Notes: generated by a model not told the origin, from the sequence alone. A stretch of 37,798 bases of DNA from Spirochaetota bacterium (GCA_022711355.1 JAKLFE010000042.1:1-37798), one strand, 5' to 3'. Shown: positions 27,338 through 35,865, numbered from the stretch's first letter. Made by a program: numbers and translations.

Positions 27338-27425
27338 GATCCTTCCTTGCTCGCTGAGACTAGGGTAGCAAAATTCAGGTGCTCTGGCTACAAGGCCGCA
27401 TTGCTAGAATTCGTTCGCCGAACCA

Positions 27426-27454
27426 ATTATAGATATTGACTAGAATCGATTCTA
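27426..27454 (-). promoter_or_regulatory. Promoter of the TetR gene
   Basis: A perfect TATAAT (minus strand, 27426-27431) and a weak TAGAAT (27449-27454) are 17 bases apart. The minus-35 box lies inside the 18-bp palindrome, so a bound repressor would block it. Confidence 0.55.
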
Positions 27455-27462
27455 GTTATAAC
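27436..27462 (+). promoter_or_regulatory. Promoter of the flavin reductase gene
   Basis: TTGACT (27436-27441) and TATAAC (27457-27462) flank the palindrome, with a spacer of 15 bases that is shorter than the usual 17. Start near 27469 gives a leader of about 45 bases. Short spacing is often seen at regulated promoters, but the call is moderate. Confidence 0.45.
27439..27456. promoter_or_regulatory. 18-bp perfect palindrome, putative TetR operator
   Basis: ACTAGAATCGATTCTAGT is identical to its reverse complement over all 18 bases. It lies between the minus-35 and minus-10 of the reductase promoter and covers the minus-35 of the tetR promoter. A second half-site, CTAGAAT, is at 27404-27410. 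Confidence 0.65.
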
Positions 27463-27513
27463 GTGCAATTTAGCACTAATCGTGCGGAATCCATCAAATT
27501 TCGGAGGGAACGG

Positions 27514-29241
27514 ATGAAGCGAAAAGCGAGCCTTGCGCTGCTGCTCGGCCTCATGGGGATGCTCGTCCTGGTCGGGGCGGGCGAATTCAAGGGGGCGAAG
27601 CCCAGCTACCTCGACGGCAGCTACGAGGGCCTGGCCGCGAGCCACGGCGGGGATCTCAGCGTCACCGTCGTCGTCAAGGGCTCCAAGATCAAGAGCGTCA
27701 CGGTGAAGGCCACGGATACCGCGGGGATCTCGGACGCCGCCATCGAGCAGCTCCCCGCCGCCATCGTCAAGGCCCAGAGCGCCGAGGTCGACGTGATCTC
27801 CGGCGCCAGCGAGACGAGCGAGGCCATCAAGGAAGCCGTCAAGGACGCTCTCAAGGGCGCGATCCTCTACCCCGTCGCAAAGACCGTCAAGGCCGACGTC
27901 GTGGTCATCGGCGGCGGCAACGCCGGCCTGGCCGCGGCCGTGGAAGCCTCGAACAGGGGCGCGAAGGTCATACTGCTCGAGAAGATGGCGGCCCTCGGCG
28001 GCAACTCCATCCGCTCCGGCGGCGCCTTCAACGCGGCCGATCCCGCCCGCCAGCAGAAGCAGGGCATCGAGGACTCGCCCCAGAAGCACTACGAGCAGAC
28101 CCTCGCGGGCGGCGACAACAAGGGCGACCCCGAGCTGGTCCGCACCCTGACCGATGGCGCTCCGAAGGCCCTCGCCTGGCTCGAGGGCATGGGCATGAAG
28201 TTCGACGACAAGGTCTTCACCGTCCTCGGCGCCCTCTGGCCCCGCAGCCACGCCGCGATCGATCCCGTCGGCACCGGCTTCATCAAGACCCTCAAGGCCG
28301 CCGCCGACAAGAACAAGGTCCAGATCCTCGTGGACATGAAGGCGGACCAGATCATCCGCGAGAACGGCCGGGTCACCGGCGTCGTGGCCGTGGGCAAGGA
28401 CGGGAAGCGGATCCGCTACAACGCCAAGTTCGGCGTCGTCCTCGCCACGGGCGGCTTCGCCGCGAACAAGGAGATGCGGCAGAAGTACGACGCCCGCATC
28501 ACCCCGAACCTCGGCACGACCAACCACCCCGGGGCCACCGGCGACGGCATCGTCATGGCCACGGCGATCGGCTCCGGGCTCGTGGGCATGGAGTACATCC
28601 AGATGCTCCCCCTCGGCGATCCCAAGACCGGCGCCCTCGACGGCTGGGTCGGCTTCAACGTCGAGGACTACATCTACATCAACAAGCAAGGCAAGCGCTT
28701 CGTCAGCGAGGCCGAGCGCCGCGACGTCATGACCCAGGCCCTCATCAAGCAGACCGACCAGTTCATGTACATCGTCTGCGACGCCCACTCCATGCCGACG
28801 CCCCAGACCAAGAACTCCTTCAACCAGACCGCCGAGCAGTGCGTGAAGAACGGCAGCGCCTTCACGGCCGACACGATCGAGGAGCTCGCCGTCAAGATCG
28901 GCGTCGATCCCGCGGCCTTCCGCAAGACCGTCGACGAGTACAACGCCGGCGTCGACTCGAAGAACGACCCCTTCGGCAAGAAGCTCCTGGGCCAGCACAT
29001 CGACAAGGCCCCCTTCTACGCCAGCCCCCGCGTCCCCACGGTCCACCACACCATGGGCGGCGTGAGGATCAACGCCAAGGCCCAGGTCCTCGACGCCAAG
29101 GGCGCCGTCATCCCCGGCCTCTTCGCGGCCGGCGAGGTCACCGGCGGGATCCACGGCACGAACCGCCTGGGCGGCAACGCCCTGGCCGACACCATCGTCT
29201 TCGGCCGCATCGCCGGCCAGGGCGTGGTCGAGCTCAAGTAA
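27514..29241 (+). CDS. Secreted FMN/FAD reductase of the fumarate/urocanate reductase family
   Basis: The 575-residue protein has a signal-like N-terminus (Lys-Arg-Lys then hydrophobic 6-22) and is likely periplasmic. An FMN-binding domain (about 33-113) carries DVISGAS (93-99), where Ser99 holds the position flavinylated by ApbE-type transferases. From 125 onward is a flavoprotein domain with the FAD motif VVIGGGNAGLAAAVEASNRG (130-149) and the terminal GLFAAGEVTGGIHGTNRLGG. Catalytic-type residues kept are Arg403 (ERRD), His511/His512 (TVHHTMGG) and Arg551 (NRLGGN). The His of the HPT motif typical of fumarate reductases is Leu365 (IQMLPLG), and the MITEAVRG-like Glu-Arg pair is absent. Fumarate is therefore unlikely; urocanate or another unsaturated carboxylate is more plausible. 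There is no haem domain. GGAGGG precedes the ATG by five bases. Confidence 0.85.
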   Translation: MKRKASLALLLGLMGMLVLVGAGEFKGAKPSYLDGSYEGLAASHGGDLSVTVVVKGSKIKSVTVKATDTAGISDAAIEQLPAAIVKAQSAEVDVISGASETSEAIKEAVKDALKGAILYPVAKTVKADVVVIGGGNAGLAAAVEASNRGAKVILLEKMAALGGNSIRSGGAFNAADPARQQKQGIEDSPQKHYEQTLAGGDNKGDPELVRTLTDGAPKALAWLEGMGMKFDDKVFTVLGALWPRSHAAIDPVGTGFIKTLKAAADKNKVQILVDMKADQIIRENGRVTGVVAVGKDGKRIRYNAKFGVVLATGGFAANKEMRQKYDARITPNLGTTNHPGATGDGIVMATAIGSGLVGMEYIQMLPLGDPKTGALDGWVGFNVEDYIYINKQGKRFVSEAERRDVMTQALIKQTDQFMYIVCDAHSMPTPQTKNSFNQTAEQCVKNGSAFTADTIEELAVKIGVDPAAFRKTVDEYNAGVDSKNDPFGKKLLGQHIDKAPFYASPRVPTVHHTMGGVRINAKAQVLDAKGAVIPGLFAAGEVTGGIHGTNRLGGNALADTIVFGRIAGQGVVELK

Positions 29242-29267
29242 GCCCCGTCGCTGGTCAACAACGAGAG

Positions 29268-29298
29268 GGGCGCCCCCGCGAGGGGGCGCCCTTTTTTC
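29268..29298 (+). terminator. Rho-independent terminator of the reductase gene
   Basis: GGGCGCCCCC (29268-29277) pairs with GGGGGCGCCC (29282-29291) around a GCGA loop, followed by six T. It lies 27 bases after the stop. Confidence 0.92.
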
Positions 29299-29386
29299 TT
29301 CGCCGCGGCAGCGCGGCCGCCCGGGGGATCCTGTCTTTCCGGCGCCGCGCCGCCGAGGAGGGCCGGCGGCGCCGCCGGATCGGCCC

Positions 29387-29746
29387 TCAGCCCTCGAAGA
29401 GGCGCTCGATCGCGAGGAGGACGCGCTCGGGCTCGAAGGGCTTGATGATGAAATCCTTGGCCCCATGGCTGAGGGCCTCGAAGACCTGGGCCTTCTGCCC
29501 GACCGCGCTGACCATGACGATCTTCGCCTCGGGGAACTCGGCTATGAGGCCCTTCAGGGCCTCCATGCCGTTCATCTCCGCCATGGAGATGTCCATGGTG
29601 ACGAAGTCGGGCTTGTAGGCCCGGTACAGCTCGATGGCCTGGCGGCCGTTCTCGGCCTCCCCGGCGATCGAGTACTTCGACGAGAGGATGTCGCGCAGGC
29701 GCATGCGCATCACCGCGGCGTCGTCGACGATAAGGCCCTTCCTCAT
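29387..29746 (-). CDS. CheY-like single-domain response regulator
   Basis: The 119-residue receiver domain has Asp8 and Asp9 (metal ligands), the phospho-acceptor Asp52 (TMDISMAEMNG), Ser80 (MVSAVG) and Lys102 (IIKPFEPE). There is no output domain. The ATG overlaps the CheX stop by four bases. It is the last gene of the kinase-cheX-receiver operon. Target unknown; flagellar-motor binding or a further relay are both possible. Confidence 0.92.
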   Translation of the reverse strand: MRKGLIVDDAAVMRMRLRDILSSKYSIAGEAENGRQAIELYRAYKPDFVTMDISMAEMNGMEALKGLIAEFPEAKIVMVSAVGQKAQVFEALSHGAKDFIIKPFEPERVLLAIERLFEG

Positions 29747-30213
29747 ATCGCCGCCTCCGTGAGCGCGATGTTGATCTCCAGCGAGCCGATTTCCGACAGG
29801 AAGGAGAGGCAGATCGTCTGCAGCGAGAGGAAGTCGATGCTCGAGGCCCCGCCGCAGATGACGGCCGGGGGCGTGATCTCGATCTTCTGGCTCTCCCCCG
29901 CAAGGATGATGCTGGCCTGCCCCGTAATGATGTTGGCGAGCTCGGAGACGGCGCTGTTCGTGAGCTTGCGCAGCTCGGCCGGGAGCTTGTCGGGAAGCAT
30001 GGCCTTGGCCACGGCGAAGGCGACGTTGTCGTCCATCGAGTAGACGACCTGCCCCTTCACCATGCCCGTGACGCCTATGATGATGGAGACCTGCTTGGAG
30101 GGAACCGGCGCTTCCTTGACGTTGATCGCGTTCCGGTTCAGCTTGACCTTAAGCTCCTTCTGGAACGTGGTGATCGCGGCCGTTATGAACGGGTTCGCGT
30201 ACTCTGCCCTCAT
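29743..30213 (-). CDS. cheX: CheX-type CheY-phosphatase
   Basis: The 156-residue protein has the CheX phosphatase motif ExxN as Glu91 and Asn94 in SAVSELANIITGQA, with the family start MRAEYANPFITAAITTF. Length fits the family. It would remove phosphate from the CheY-like partner encoded next to it. AAAGGAG lies five bases before the ATG, which overlaps the kinase stop by four bases. Confidence 0.93.
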   Translation of the reverse strand: MRAEYANPFITAAITTFQKELKVKLNRNAINVKEAPVPSKQVSIIIGVTGMVKGQVVYSMDDNVAFAVAKAMLPDKLPAELRKLTNSAVSELANIITGQASIILAGESQKIEITPPAVICGGASSIDFLSLQTICLSFLSEIGSLEINIALTEAAI

Positions 30214-32630
30214 GAATGCTCCTTTCCGGCGCTATTCCTCGCCGCGAGCGGGATCGTGATCTCGAACGAGCTTCCCTTCCCGAGCTTCGAGCGGACCTCT
30301 ATCGCTCCGCCGAGCTTCGCGACCTCGGCCTTGACCGCCGCGAGGCCGACTCCCCTGCCGGAGGTCATCGACGCCTCCTTCCTCGTGGAGAAGCCGTCGG
30401 CGAACAGGAGGGCGAAAAGCTCCGAGCTCTGGAGGCTCCGGCCCTCGGGGATCAGCCCCTTCTCGCGGGCGACGAGCTCGATCTCCCTCGGGTTGATGCC
30501 GCGCCCGTCGTCGCGGAACTCGAGGATCATGGCCGCCTTCTCCATGCTTATGGCGAGCTGGATCCTGCCCTCCGGCGGCTTCTGGATCGCCTCGCGCTCG
30601 TAGGGATACTCGATCCCGTGGTCGACCATGTTGTTGACCAGGTGGATGCAGGCCTCCGCGAGGCCTTGGTAGCGATCGGGCACGATCTTCTGCTCGCCTC
30701 CCACGATGGCCATCGGGGCGACCTTCTTGCCGAGCCGCTCCGCCGTGGTCGCGGCGACGAAGGCCAGGCGCGTGAAGAGCTCCGAGACGGGGATCTTGCG
30801 GAAGGAATCGAGGAAGGACAGGAGCCTCGCGTCGTCCGGGGTCTTCTTCAGGACGTAGAGCACGAGCTTGCGGAAGGCGTCCCTCGGCATGGTGATGCCG
30901 CTCGCCTCCTCGAGCCACTTCTCGCCCATCGCGTCGGTGATGGCCCGGAGCTCCCGGTAGTAGGCCTTGCGGAGCTGGCTCAGCATCTCCTTGTACGAGA
31001 CCTCGGTGCCGAGGAGGCGGCTGTCCCCGAGGAGGGTCTCGGCCTCGTGGGCGAGCTCCTGGGAGGCATCGAAGGCGAAGAATCCCGCGTCGCCCTTGAA
31101 GCCGTGCAGGGCGCGCGCGAAATCGGCGGCCTCCTCGCCCGAGGGCGCCTTCCCGGCGTAGACCTCCAGCCTGGCGAAGAGGTCGTCGGCCGATTCGAGG
31201 AAGCGGGCGAAGGAGTGCTTGTTGTTGAGCGCCCGCAGGATGCGCTTCTGGATGGCGGCTTCCGCCCGGCCCTTCTCCTCGCTCGCCCTGGCCAGGGTGA
31301 CGTCGGCGAGGATGCAGAGGATCCGCTGGCCGGCGGTCTCCTTGTAGGAGATCTCGATGATCCGGTCGCGGATGCTCGTCTGCTTCTCGGTGAGGTCGAT
31401 GATGATCCCCGCCTTGGACTTGCCCGAGAAATAGAGCTCGAAGCCCTGCCGGAAGTCGGCTATCGTGTCGCTCCTCCCGGGGAAGAGGACGTCCGGGACG
31501 GATTGCCCGCCTATCTCCTTGCCGAAGATGCCGAGGCAGCCCTTCGAGTAGCTCGGGTCGACGACGAGGGAGGAGCCGAAGGTGAAGAAGCCCTCCTCGG
31601 CGTTGTCCAGGATGTTGCGGAGCGAGGCGGTCCGCTCCTCGACGACGCGCTCGAGGCCCCGGTTGGTCTCCGCGATCGTGTCGGTGGCGAGCCTGAGCTG
31701 GTTGCTCGTCCGCCAGGAGCGGACCAGCATGGCCAGGAACAGGGCGTCGAGGAAGAGGATGACGGCGAGGATGCTGGCCGTCGACCAGCGGATGTCCTCG
31801 AAGGTGGAGAGGGGCCCCGAGGCCAGCATGACCCAGCCAAGCCGGGGCAGGCCGATGCTCGCTACGTAGCGGTCCGTGATGCTGGAGGAGCGGATCAGGA
31901 ACTCCCCGGCCAGTATCCGCGCCTTCCAGGGGAGCAAGGCCCCGTCGCCGAAGGCGTTGCCGGCGAGGGCCGCCCGGCTCTCGCCGAACTCTATGTAGTC
32001 GCCCTCCTCGTTGACGAGGGCAATCGTCGAGCCCGCGGCGATATAGTTCCCCTCGATTATCCGCCTGACCGTCTGGGTGGAGATATCGGAGGAGACGACC
32101 CCGATCATCCGGCCGCCCGCGCGCACCTGCATGGAGATGGAGACGATGATCTTCCCCGTCTGCAGGTCCTTGTAGGGAGCCGAGACGACGACTCCCTCCT
32201 TCGCGAGGGCCTGGAGGAACCAGGGCCTCGTGGTCCAGTCGTAGCCCTCGGGCGCGCGCCAGCCCGAGCCATACGAGGCGAAACCCCGCCGGGAGGGCGG
32301 CTCGGCGCTGCCGTAGAAAATGTCGATGAAGTCGGAATCGCCGCCGAGGACCCCGGCAAGGAAGGCTCGGGTGCCCTCCTCTCGTCCTTGCTGGGCCGCT
32401 ATCCCCGCCGCGATGGTGGAGATCGTCTCTCCCTTCGTCGCAATCCACGATTCCACCAGGGCGGTCGACTCATGGAGGGCGACATCGGCGATCTTCTCGA
32501 CGAGCCTATTCGAGGAGAGGACGTAGGTCACGCTCACGAAGACGCAGGCGCCGAGCGAAGCGGAAACGAGCAGTATCGAAAGCAGTATCCGCTCTGTCTT
32601 AGTATAGATCCTCTGCTTTGCGGCCTTCAT
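30210..32630 (-). CDS. Membrane sensor kinase with CheA-like Hpt and ATPase domains
   Basis: The 806-residue protein has a first membrane helix (about 15-38), a periplasmic dCache-like sensor (about 40-280, with GYDWTTRPWF and SSDIST features), a second helix (283-305) and a coil. A PAS-like region follows (about 335-445: ILDNAEEGFFTFGSSLVVDPSYS). A histidine-phosphotransfer domain (about 460-565) holds the phospho-His509 in ALHGFKGDAG. A CheA-type HATPase (about 610-797) has the N-box HLVNNMVDHGIE (663-674), the DDGRGI (707-712) and GRGVGL (758-763). It has no HisKA dimerisation box and no CheW-like domain. It should phosphorylate His509, and the CheY-like protein is the likely phosphate acceptor. 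Ligand unknown. The operon order kinase-cheX-cheY is tight, with all junctions overlapping by four bases. Confidence 0.9.
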   Translation of the reverse strand: MKAAKQRIYTKTERILLSILLVSASLGACVFVSVTYVLSSNRLVEKIADVALHESTALVESWIATKGETISTIAAGIAAQQGREEGTRAFLAGVLGGDSDFIDIFYGSAEPPSRRGFASYGSGWRAPEGYDWTTRPWFLQALAKEGVVVSAPYKDLQTGKIIVSISMQVRAGGRMIGVVSSDISTQTVRRIIEGNYIAAGSTIALVNEEGDYIEFGESRAALAGNAFGDGALLPWKARILAGEFLIRSSSITDRYVASIGLPRLGWVMLASGPLSTFEDIRWSTASILAVILFLDALFLAMLVRSWRTSNQLRLATDTIAETNRGLERVVEERTASLRNILDNAEEGFFTFGSSLVVDPSYSKGCLGIFGKEIGGQSVPDVLFPGRSDTIADFRQGFELYFSGKSKAGIIIDLTEKQTSIRDRIIEISYKETAGQRILCILADVTLARASEEKGRAEAAIQKRILRALNNKHSFARFLESADDLFARLEVYAGKAPSGEEAADFARALHGFKGDAGFFAFDASQELAHEAETLLGDSRLLGTEVSYKEMLSQLRKAYYRELRAITDAMGEKWLEEASGITMPRDAFRKLVLYVLKKTPDDARLLSFLDSFRKIPVSELFTRLAFVAATTAERLGKKVAPMAIVGGEQKIVPDRYQGLAEACIHLVNNMVDHGIEYPYEREAIQKPPEGRIQLAISMEKAAMILEFRDDGRGINPREIELVAREKGLIPEGRSLQSSELFALLFADGFSTRKEASMTSGRGVGLAAVKAEVAKLGGAIEVRSKLGKGSSFEITIPLAARNSAGKEHS

Positions 32631-32651
32631 AGCACTCCGTCGATTGGAAAA

Positions 32652-32680
32652 AGGATAGGGACCGATTCCTAATACTGCAA
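32652..32680 (-). promoter_or_regulatory. Promoter of the kinase-cheX-receiver operon
   Basis: TTGCAG (32675-32680) and TATCCT (32652-32657) on the minus strand with a 17-base spacer. Transcription would start near 32646, about 16 bases before the ATG. The surroundings (about 32670-32785) are strongly AT-rich compared with the window. Confidence 0.5.
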
Positions 32681-32770
32681 TTATTATTAGTATCTATATT
32701 ATCTCTATTATGAAGAATATCAAATTTTATCCTGCATTTTTCACCACGAAGCTTTTATCCTATTTTATTC

Positions 32771-32811
32771 CCTGATAATAAATAAGGCCGCCGTGCAGGG
32801 CATCGGCGGCC
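32771..32811 (-). terminator. Terminator of pgk
   Basis: GGCCGCCG (32786-32793) pairs with CGGCGGCC (32804-32811). On the minus strand it is followed by TTATTTATTATC. It lies about 80 bases after the pgk stop. The gap to the kinase promoter holds nothing else that I can support. Confidence 0.75.
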
Positions 32812-32891
32812 TAGGTCAGCTTTAGTTGATATATTTACATCGAATTACTATCGATAAACCTCGATCCTCGGTAGCGAGGTCCATATACATC

Positions 32892-34151
32892 CTATCTGCA
32901 GACCTCGATCCCTGGCAGCTTCTTGCCCTCGAGGAGCTCGAGGGAGGCGCCGCCGCCGGTGGAGACGTGGCTCATCTTCTCGGCGAGCCCGAACTTGTTG
33001 ACGGCCGCGACGGAGTCGCCCCCGCCGACCACGGTGGTAGCGCCCTTGGACGTGGCCTCGGCCACCATCTTGGCCACCTCGCCCGTGCCCTTCGCGAAGG
33101 CCTCGAACTCGAAGACGCCGACGGGCCCGTTCCAGACCACCGTCTTGGCCGCGGCGATCACCTCCTTGTAGCGGGCGAGGGTCTTGGGCCCTACGTCCAT
33201 GCCCATGAGCTCGTCGGGGATGTCCAGGCCGTCGACGGCCTTGGCAGCCGCCGCGGCGTCGAAGGTAGCCGAGCAGAGGTGGTCGAGGGGGAGGACGATC
33301 TCGACGCCGGCCTTCTTGGCGGCCTCGAGGATCTTCTTCGCCGTGTCGAGCTGGTCGTCCTCGACGAGGGACTTGCCGATCTTATGGCCCTGGGCCTTGA
33401 GGAAGGTGTAGGCCATGCCGCCGCCGATGACGAGGGCGGAGGCGTTCTTGAGCAGGGACTCGAGGACGGCGATCTTCGAGGAGACCTTGGCGCCGCCGAT
33501 GATGGCGACGAGGGGCTTCTTCGGGCTCGTGACGATGGGCTCGAGGTAGGCCACCTCCTTCTCCATGAGGAAGCCGCCGACCGAGGCCTTCAGGAACTTG
33601 GCGACGGAGGCGGTGGAGGCGTGGTCGCGGTGGGCGGTGCCGAAGGCGTCGTTCACGAAGACCTCGCCGTAGGTGGCGAGCTCCTTGGCGAGCTTGTCGC
33701 GCTCGGCCGCGTCCTCGCTCGTCTCCTCCTTGTGGAAGCGGGTGTTCTCGAGCATGACGATGGTCCCGTCCTTCTGGGACTCGACGAAGTCCTTCTTGCC
33801 GAAGCAGGAGTCCTCGCCGGCGAAGACGACGGGACGGCCGAGCTTGTCCGCGAGGTAGGCGGCGACGGGGGCCATGCGGTGCTTGCCCGCGACGTACTTC
33901 GCCTCGTCGAAGGCCTTGCCGTCCTTCTCCGCCTTCTCCTTGGCCTTCTTCAGGTCCTTCTTGGGGTCGCCGAGGTGGGACATGAGGACGAGGGACTTCG
34001 CGCCCTGCTCAATGACGTACTTGATCGTGGGGATGGCGGCGACGATGCGGGTGTCGTCCTGCACCTTGCCGTCCTTCATAGGCACGTTGAAGTCGACGCG
34101 CATGACGACGCGCTTGCCCTTGAGCTGGATGTCCTTGACGGTCTTGATCAT
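32892..34151 (-). CDS. pgk: Phosphoglycerate kinase
   Basis: Transfers phosphate from 1,3-bisphosphoglycerate to ADP, making ATP. The 419-residue protein has the substrate-binding start MRVDFNVPMKDG (17-28), LMSHLGDPK, IGGAKVSSKI and the nucleotide-site ending GGGDSVAAVNKFG...VSTGGGASLELLEG. Length is typical. GGGAGG lies six bases before the ATG. It is separated from gap by gap's own terminator, so it must have a promoter of its own or depend on read-through; I see no clear one in the 210 bases before it. Confidence 0.97.
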   Translation of the reverse strand: MIKTVKDIQLKGKRVVMRVDFNVPMKDGKVQDDTRIVAAIPTIKYVIEQGAKSLVLMSHLGDPKKDLKKAKEKAEKDGKAFDEAKYVAGKHRMAPVAAYLADKLGRPVVFAGEDSCFGKKDFVESQKDGTIVMLENTRFHKEETSEDAAERDKLAKELATYGEVFVNDAFGTAHRDHASTASVAKFLKASVGGFLMEKEVAYLEPIVTSPKKPLVAIIGGAKVSSKIAVLESLLKNASALVIGGGMAYTFLKAQGHKIGKSLVEDDQLDTAKKILEAAKKAGVEIVLPLDHLCSATFDAAAAAKAVDGLDIPDELMGMDVGPKTLARYKEVIAAAKTVVWNGPVGVFEFEAFAKGTGEVAKMVAEATSKGATTVVGGGDSVAAVNKFGLAEKMSHVSTGGGASLELLEGKKLPGIEVCR

Positions 34152-34182
34152 AGTAAGCCTCCCTTAAATGAGGAGAATGAAC

Positions 34183-34330
34183 CACAGAGGCACAGAAACA
34201 CAGAGACACAGAGGTAAGATGGAGTATGAATGAGAGGGCGAATGCTGCGGATACGTAGCTCCAGCCTGCCCGCGCGATCACCCTCTTCCCTTCTTCTCTC
34301 TTTCATTCGCTCTGTGCCTCTGTGCCTCTC
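34183..34330. repeat. CACAGAG inverted-repeat element between gap and pgk
   Basis: Four 8-bp tandem units (CACAGAGG, CACAGAAA, CACAGAGA, CACAGAGG) fill 34183-34214. The inverted counterpart occupies 34309-34324 (GCTCTGTG, CCTCTGTG) and runs on into CCTCTC to 34330. The 94 bases between them carry a further partial match (GAATGAGAG on the left, its near-complement by 34300). The whole could fold as one imperfect stem. It lies upstream of pgk and downstream of the gap terminator, and no ORF is evident in it. Confidence 0.65.
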
Positions 34331-34361
34331 TTGACTATTCCTTCTGTCTCGGCACGGTAAT

Positions 34362-34399
34362 AAAAAAAGGCTGTCCGAAGCGGTTAAGCCCGGACAGCC
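34362..34399 (-). terminator. Rho-independent terminator of gap
   Basis: GGCTGTCCG (34369-34377) pairs with CGGACAGCC (34391-34399), followed on the minus strand by a seven-T run (34362-34368). It lies 25 bases after the gap stop and would separate gap from pgk transcription. Confidence 0.92.
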
Positions 34400-34423
34400 C
34401 TTCATTCACGCGTTGCGCGTTCC

Positions 34424-35506
<1,083 letters not shown>

Positions 35507-35542
35507 CTATGAAACTAGGATGAATCTATATATTTATACTCA

Positions 35543-35571
35543 ATATTACAGAAAAAGGTATTCCATGTCAA
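35543..35571 (-). promoter_or_regulatory. Promoter of gap
   Basis: A perfect TTGACA (35566-35571) and TAATAT (35543-35548) on the minus strand with 17 bases between. Start near 35537 gives a leader of about 40 bases. This is the best promoter in the window. Confidence 0.8.
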
Positions 35572-35680
35572 CGACTTCGGGTTTTCCGCGAGGCCCCATC
35601 GCTCGCACGATGCAAGTTTATGCAAAATCCCCGGGTAGTCCAGCCTTGCCCCGCCCGAAGCTCGGTCTTTCAATCAGCCA

Positions 35681-35817
35681 AGATTCGTAGTAAACTTAAC
35701 CCTGCCCGATGCCGATACTCATGATGTCGGATCCGTATCATAGTTCCCCTCCCAGTCTACTATGGTACGTCCGATACCCGTAACGGGCAGGCCGGTTTCC
35801 CCAACCGGCCTTTTTTT
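35681..35817 (+). ncRNA. Candidate small RNA of about 137 nt
   Basis: The 403-base gap between gap and the PBP gene holds a terminator (35789-35818) with no upstream plus-strand gene to serve. A possible promoter, TTGCCC (35646-35651) and TTCAAT (35669-35674) with 17 bases between, would start near 35681. The stretch contains GATAC/GTATC and CCCG-TAA-CGGG stems before the terminator hairpin. No known RNA family is recognised and no ORF of note is present. The rest of the gap, about 35575-35640, shows nothing except a direct repeat of ATGCAA. Confidence 0.3.
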
Positions 35818-35818
35818 A
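35789..35818 (+). terminator. Orphan rho-independent terminator
   Basis: AGGCCGGTT (35789-35797) pairs with AACCGGCCT (35803-35811), followed by seven T. The plus-strand orientation and the lack of a gene upstream are unusual. It would stop either a small RNA or antisense transcription from the gap region before the PBP gene. Confidence 0.88.
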
Positions 35819-35865
35819 TTACTCGCTCCCGGGCTCCGGAGCTCCCCTCGGCGGAAGCCCTCAAC

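Noticed and set aside
27436..27513. TTG-start extension of the reductase
   Set aside because: It would place coding sequence over the operator and promoter. The ATG at 27514 has GGAGGG and begins the signal peptide.
27427..29466. A 679-codon open frame opposite the flavin reductase
   Set aside because: It is the shadow of a clear reductase gene with strong domain motifs. The antisense product is low-complexity Asp/Gly/Leu/Val.
30216..32672. An 818-codon plus-strand open frame opposite the kinase
   Set aside because: Shadow of a kinase gene with Hpt and ATPase motifs. No ribosome site or domain supports it.
34183..34324. Possible CRISPR array in the CACAGAG repeats
   Set aside because: The units are 8 bp and tandem without spacers, and no cas genes are present.
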